From contig OZ020484.1 of NCBI GenBank assembly GCA_963971405.1, positions 18,786,001 through 18,850,000 of the forward strand: a DNA stretch of 64,000 bases, given 5' to 3'. Each line of letters begins with the position of its first letter. Position 1 is the first letter of the stretch. Made by a program: the position numbers and the translations under genes. Positions 59,047 to 64,000 of this stretch are shown one piece after another. Under the pieces are notes generated by a model, which was not told the DNA's origin, did no database searches, and worked only from the letters and a program-made list of their open reading frames with translations. Source of the stretch: Psococerastis gibbosa (taxonomy: Eukaryota; Arthropoda; Insecta; Psocodea; Psocidae).

Positions 59047-62000
59047 ATGAGTTTTAGCTCCAGTATGCTTTTCAAAACTGATATTACTACTAAGTTATAC
59101 CACCAGTTAGCTGATTTAGAAGAAAAGTTGTTAAAAAGGTAAGTGTTAGTAATTCACTTATGCTTGCGATCATCGAAACTGATTTAATCAGTACTGTTTT
59201 TTTTTAATTCTGAATGCTGAATACTAGTTGCCTTTCCGTAAACCAGCCAACGGCCTTACCATGTTGAATTAGCATGTTTCCAACTGCGGCAAACTTGGTA
59301 GTGTGCACACTGCACAGCGTTGGCAGGGGGACATGATAACTCGCTTAGGCAGTATAAGTGGAGTCCTGGCCACCTCCGATTTAATCGTGTGACTACCATG
59401 TTCCCCAAGTGGTTCGGAATCCACAATAATCGGGAGGTCTACCCTGTCAGGCAACTGCCCTTTCCCCCGAGGTGAAAGAGTATGCCCTAAGGTGCCTCAA
59501 GTTAACAATTGCAGAAATGCTGAAAAGCAGGCGTTGGAAACAGCAACAACAACTTTCCGAAAACCCCTCCAATATACTGATTTTAGATATTAAAACTGAA
59601 TGTATACTGATTATGAGGGGCAGTTAATGTATCGCTACTTCGGAAGGAAAATGACACAACTCTAAATCTATTACTGTACCCTACAGAAATTGAATTTAAA
59701 GTTTTTTTTTAATGTATTGCCTGCCAGTTCCGCCAAATACAACTGCCCGCGCGCGAAAATTATACACACTACATTAATGACGTTTTTCGAGCAAATTAGA
59801 TTTTTTTTAAATATGTTAGCGTTATTAAGTCCACAAATTTTGAGTTGTGTCTTTTTTCTTCTGAAGTAGCGATATCTTTAACCGTATTGAACTATACAAT
59901 TGTATAATGCAACCAGTTGTTCCGAACTACGTTACTACTCACCTACTAAAAACGTCAGCCACGTCAGGCGAAATGCGTTGATGAAAATACTCCGTTTCGG
60001 CCACGGCCCACAGATAGCTCTAATTCACCCAATTGACTCCGGCATTGAAAGCTTCTCTGTTACCTATTAGAGATGGCTTGTACAATAAGTCAATACCTGA
60101 TCATTTAATTGCTCATATAAAACGTTTATTATGTTCTGGCAGTCAGACTATCAAAATTTTAAATTCAGGAACTAACTAATTAAGTTATGATATGGTAGAG
60201 ACGTATTAATGATGTCTGCTACCATATTATAACTTAATTTATTATAGATAAGTTAAGTATCTATATAATAGTCTCCTTAAAACAAAACAAACGTCAGTGA
60301 CAAAGTCAATTTTTCAAGTAAATTCGCCGGTGGAATGGCCGCCTGATAGTCGAAGAGCTGATGGGGAGAAGAAACGTATGCCTGGGTTCCAAATTTGTTG
60401 TGGCTGGATCGTGAAGAGGACCATAAAAAAGTAAAAAAAAACGGCTTCTTGCACTCGTCAGAAGTACCTACATAATAGTCTCCTTAAATCAAAACAAACA
60501 AAAAATCACAAATGAAGTAAAATCGCCGGTGGAATTGCCGCCTGAAACCAGCGACACACTGTCGGCTGCGCTACGCTTTACATAAGTACATTGTACAGTA
60601 GTAGGCATGCTGTAAAACTGTAGTAGTCGCATGTCAGTAATTTCGTGTACGACAACACGAAATTGTTGAATTTTTTTCCCCAGTGCCGTTTCATGAAAAT
60701 GTGGAATGGGATATTGCATGCTCTTCAAATTGGAACCCTGTGCCATTTAAGTGCTATTAACCAACTTTTAATTTTTCTTTTCTTTCAGTGAAACAGAAAG
60801 AAAAAACCTTGAAATGAAGTTTGAATATTTGGCAAGGTCTGATATAGAAGAGTAAGTACCGTACCTTTAATCTTCCTAATAATAAATTTTCATCACGAAT
60901 GATCCTTAACTTTACTTGTAGGCCCCATTCACAGACAGGCAGTCGAATTAACTAAATTATCTTAACCTATCGGGAACGTCTACCACTTGCCATTGGAGAC
61001 CAATATTCATTTTATTTCAATTTTGCGTAATTAAGGTAAATCCTATTTTTGTGCCTTCTTTATTGTTATTCAAGAATCAAGGGCCATTTTTTTTTAAAGA
61101 TGTCATGTGTGGTGGTGCCGACTGGTGTGATGTTCACGTGCTCAAGCACACCCTCAACTTTCAAGAGAAGGGGGCTGAGCACCCCGTAAACTATTAGATT
61201 CTAACAGATATGTTTTAAAAATCTTATTTGTATGGTGCGCTTACCAAACCAACTTTAATCGACCCATTAAAATATGACATTAGGACAGACCCCGAATTAA
61301 AAAAAAGTGTAATATCCTAGTTGGGAGCCCCCCGCCCCCCCAGTTTTGCTCTATGTTGGCGCCAATAATCATGTAGTCCTGTGTATGATTTCCGTCTATA
61401 AGGAGTCTTTTCTGTTCGGATCTTTACATGTGTAAATGTTCGTTCATGGTTCATCCGATAAATGACGGGGAAAAATAATAAAATCAGAAATTAACAATTA
61501 GTTATTAATGAGTTTAACAATTAAACTTGTCTAAAAATTATATAAAAATTGCAGGTAGCTTAGCTGTAAGTGCCAACAAAATCTTTTTCATTTCAATGAG
61601 AACAATAACCCCAAGGGAACGCTATTAAATTATTAATAATTAAAAAACAAATATCGAAATTGCAGGTAAATCGGTAAGCTTCCCATTGTTCTATTTGTTT
61701 TGTCTTTCCTTTGACAAATTCATTTATAGTATTATTATTGATCAACTTGGCGTCGTTTAGTCTTAAAATTCAAATCGTGTTGACGTCAAATGCGCACTGA
61801 GTAATCATATTGCTGATATCAATTGATGGATGGGAGCTTTAGTTATCAACTGCGTCAAATTGTTTACATCCGTCTGGTCCATAACTCTTTACTTTATTGT
61901 TCACTTTCATTGCCTAATCTGCTATTCATCATCAGGATACCGTGAAATATACGTTTTCAGAAAGCCAGTTTAGTTTGCTCAAAATTTAAATACTCTTATT

Positions 62001-64000
62001 ATTACTTGAACGAATTTTCAGGAAGAAAAAGCGTACGCTTCAGTTGACTGAAAAATACAACGAATTCGTCACGTATTGTAAAGAAAGCAATGGTAGAAAT
62101 GAAAAAATGCTTCGTTCACTTGAGAGAATTGAGACTGGCGCCAACGCTGTGTTTGCTAAAACAGAGAGACTCAAGCAATTGAGAGTGAGTGTGAGCTCAA
62201 AGATACGCACAATCATACTACTGTCCACTATTTGTCTCACACTGCACCGTAGCAGGGTCATGCCAAAATATTTTCATAAAATTCGCCCACATGGAAAATA
62301 AAGACAATTTTCTTTCTTTCTTGCTTTCTACAGTTGAATCTTGCTGTCTTATTGCAGCTAAATGGCGTGCACATTTTCTCCTGCCATTACTTGATAAGCT
62401 CTCCATTTCCGTTCTAATAATAGACCCATTTCACATTTTCATGCCTTCCTTTCTCGATTTCCCTTGCAGAGGACATGATGATATGGTGTGCTGTTCAGCC
62501 TGACGATGGCTCAGTGCCGAAACCGGTAGTCCATATTACATATTATTTTATTTGTGGACTAAGCAAAGATATATTAATTCATAATTACTGGTGCAACATT
62601 GTTGCTACTATTGGCCTATAATACGTGAATAATAAATTTCCTAAAAGCGTGGTTTCTTCGCTCAAAGTTCAATAATTTTACTTTGAGTGAGCGATACCAC
62701 TCTGATGATAGTACCTGGCCGCAACCGGTCACATAATTTTATATTTTATTGTGGGTCAGTAGGGTCTTATTCATTTTTTCACTTAGAAAAAGGGAAAGGT
62801 TACCACGCTAATTAATTAATTAAATTATTATTGGCCTTTGATTTGCAAAAGTACTGCAATTAATATTTCAATGATTATTGTTGCGGTTCTTTTTCAAACC
62901 TGTCTCTCGTCAGTCTGAGCACAAAACTAGCCAACTACTAGGAAGGAGGATTGAAATACAGCGAGATTGGTCGACACCAAGCGAACACCCGGGTTCGAAT
63001 CCCGTTTCTCTAATTTCCCCGTAGAAGATATCTGCAACTCACTAACATGATTATCATTATTGTTCAATAATTTAATTTAAGCATCATCATCATCAAACGT
63101 TACATTGAAACCGTAGATTGTGGCCAATATTGCTGTTTTCTATAATTTTTCAAACTTAAATTTTAGCCTCTGTACAGTCCTAATTAGGTGGTATTTTAAT
63201 TTCTAAAAGCAGCCTTGTAGATGACGTGACGTTCCAATATATGATCAGTTTTAAAATCTTCTATTATGCGAGTAATGCATTTAAAGTACCTAATTTATCA
63301 GAAACTATTGCGGATAATATTGTATTTCTGCCTGTTCTTTAATGATTAGCATTACTGCAATAGTGGGTTTTATTTTTGAATTTACTTAGAATGGATATGC
63401 ATTCGCCGAGCGTGGGAAGATTGCATGTCTTTCTGATGTTAAATCTGTGGGTTAAGTTTCAAGTATTGATTGTTACAGCTCGTACCATAGTGCCCCAGTT
63501 CCGTTATTGCGCCGTTAACTTCACTTCCATTTCTTGCATTCCCTTGTTCCAGAAATATTGAAATATTACTGGGTATATTGTTGATGAGCATACCGTACTA
63601 AAATTATGCAGACACTATGCTGTACAGTAGGTACACAGTTATCAAATTGCAATTCAATATTAAAGTAAAGATCTATTGGTCTATAGTACAATATGCGTGT
63701 GTCAAATTCCCTTCGAGGATTTACTTATTGAAGTTTTAGCATTGTTGACAAACTTCTTGTCCGTCATCTCTATATTGTTTCATTGTATAATCGATATTCA
63801 CATTACACGACTCTTAGTAATTCTTCCTGGATTTAGAAAGTCTACAAGTTACATACAGAATATGGTAATAGCCTCCAAGGAAATATAAAACCTGCATTAC
63901 ATGTTTATATTTTATTTTTCAGAGTCATTATAATGCCTACATGGCCAGAATGCCCGTGACAGGGTCACCTAGTAGTTTAACCGCGGATAGCTCTCAACTT
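59047..64000 (+). CDS. KIZ: Kizuna centrosomal protein homologue, first four exons
   Basis: Exons 59047-59138, 60789-60851, 62022-62184 and 63923 to the window end, all in phase, encode 132 residues so far. The order YHQLADLEEKLL, SETERKNLEMKFEYLARSD, LTEKYNEFVTYCKES, LRSLERIETGANAVF and YNAYMARM follows the N-terminus of human KIZ (LGQLQHGLRDSEKKRLDLEK, YNQSD, LKRFERVQAHVVHF). Kizuna is a PLK1 substrate that strengthens the pericentriolar material of mitotic centrosomes. The visible part is predicted coiled coil. The remaining serine-rich region lies beyond the right edge. The large introns hold repeats and MITE pieces. The assignment rests on a short, coiled-coil stretch, so it is good but not certain. 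Confidence 0.8.
59265..59535 (+). repeat. 300-bp dispersed repeat, copy 3 of 3
   Basis: CATGTTTCCAACTGCGGCAA, GTGTGCACACTGCACAGCGT and GTGGTTCGGAATCCAC match 55985-56290, with a shorter right end. First intron of KIZ. Confidence 0.7.
60178..60343. mobile_element. Hairpin MITE, copy G (left arm truncated)
   Basis: Core GATGTCTGCTACCATATTAT, inner arm AATAGTCTCCTTAAAACAAA and right tip GCCGGTGGAATGGCCGCC are present. Only the inner part of the left arm remains. KIZ intron 1. Confidence 0.75.
60467..60542. mobile_element. Hairpin MITE, copy H (right arm only)
   Basis: ACATAATAGTCTCCTTAAAT, AATCACAAATGAAGTAAAAT and the tip GCCGGTGGAATTGCCGCC. It lies 124 bp after copy G, so one insertion may have been rearranged. 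Confidence 0.7.
60852..62021. other. KIZ intron, no gene seen
   Basis: AT-rich. A C tract at 61326-61340 (CCCCCCGCCCCCCC) resembles the G-tract elements elsewhere. No exon is supported. Confidence 0.4.
62185..63922. other. KIZ intron with a tRNA-like patch
   Basis: 62970-63025 carries a B-box-like GGGTTCGAATCCCG preceded by GATTGGTCGACACC, possibly a SINE head. The rest holds short ORFs with no support. Confidence 0.4.

Overview
This is a window of an animal nuclear genome, AT-rich, with spliced genes and a heavy load of transposable elements. The transposon mix (an RNase H-bearing LINE, an RTE-like LINE, mariner, hAT, TTAA and Harbinger-like MITEs, tRNA-derived SINEs) and the divergence of the proteins from their human orthologues suggest an arthropod, probably an insect and perhaps a hemipteran. 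I cannot fix the species. No bacterial, plastid or mitochondrial gene organisation is present.

Four conserved genes could be rebuilt exon by exon, with every splice phase checked. (1) Minus strand, 39967 down to 6906: ZFYVE26 (spastizin), 26 exons and 2143 codons in the window. Its last roughly 200-300 residues lie beyond the left edge. (2) Plus strand, 40337-41938: SEC13, three exons, complete, 312 aa. (3) Minus strand, 58509 down to 45298: the SKI2 RNA helicase (SKIC2/SKIV2L; twister in flies), 16 exons, complete, 1197 aa. (4) Plus strand, 59047 to beyond the right edge: a kizuna (KIZ) homologue, first four exons.

The layout is two head-to-head pairs. ZFYVE26 and SEC13 start codons are 369 bp apart and SKI2 and KIZ are 537 bp apart, so each gap is a likely shared promoter. 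SEC13 and SKI2 converge tail to tail across about 3.4 kb of repeat-filled DNA. The huge ZFYVE26 introns carry plus-strand genes of their own: an unrecognised 296-aa single-pass membrane protein (32704-35563) and a weaker candidate small gene (29815-31253). The four conserved genes serve unrelated processes (lysosome/autophagy, COPII and nuclear pore, cytoplasmic RNA decay, centrosome), so their adjacency looks architectural rather than operon-like.

The rest is mobile DNA. 1-6800 is a nearly full-length LINE inside a hairpin MITE, next to older LINE debris. 9990-10913 is an internally deleted mariner. 17047-20331 is an RTE-like LINE that has lost the core of its reverse transcriptase and ends 14-20 bp from a ZFYVE26 splice donor. 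A family of perfect-hairpin MITEs recurs at least eight times. Its copies share terminal tips and a central core, yet several have unrelated, internally matching arm sequences. This is the most unusual pattern in the window.
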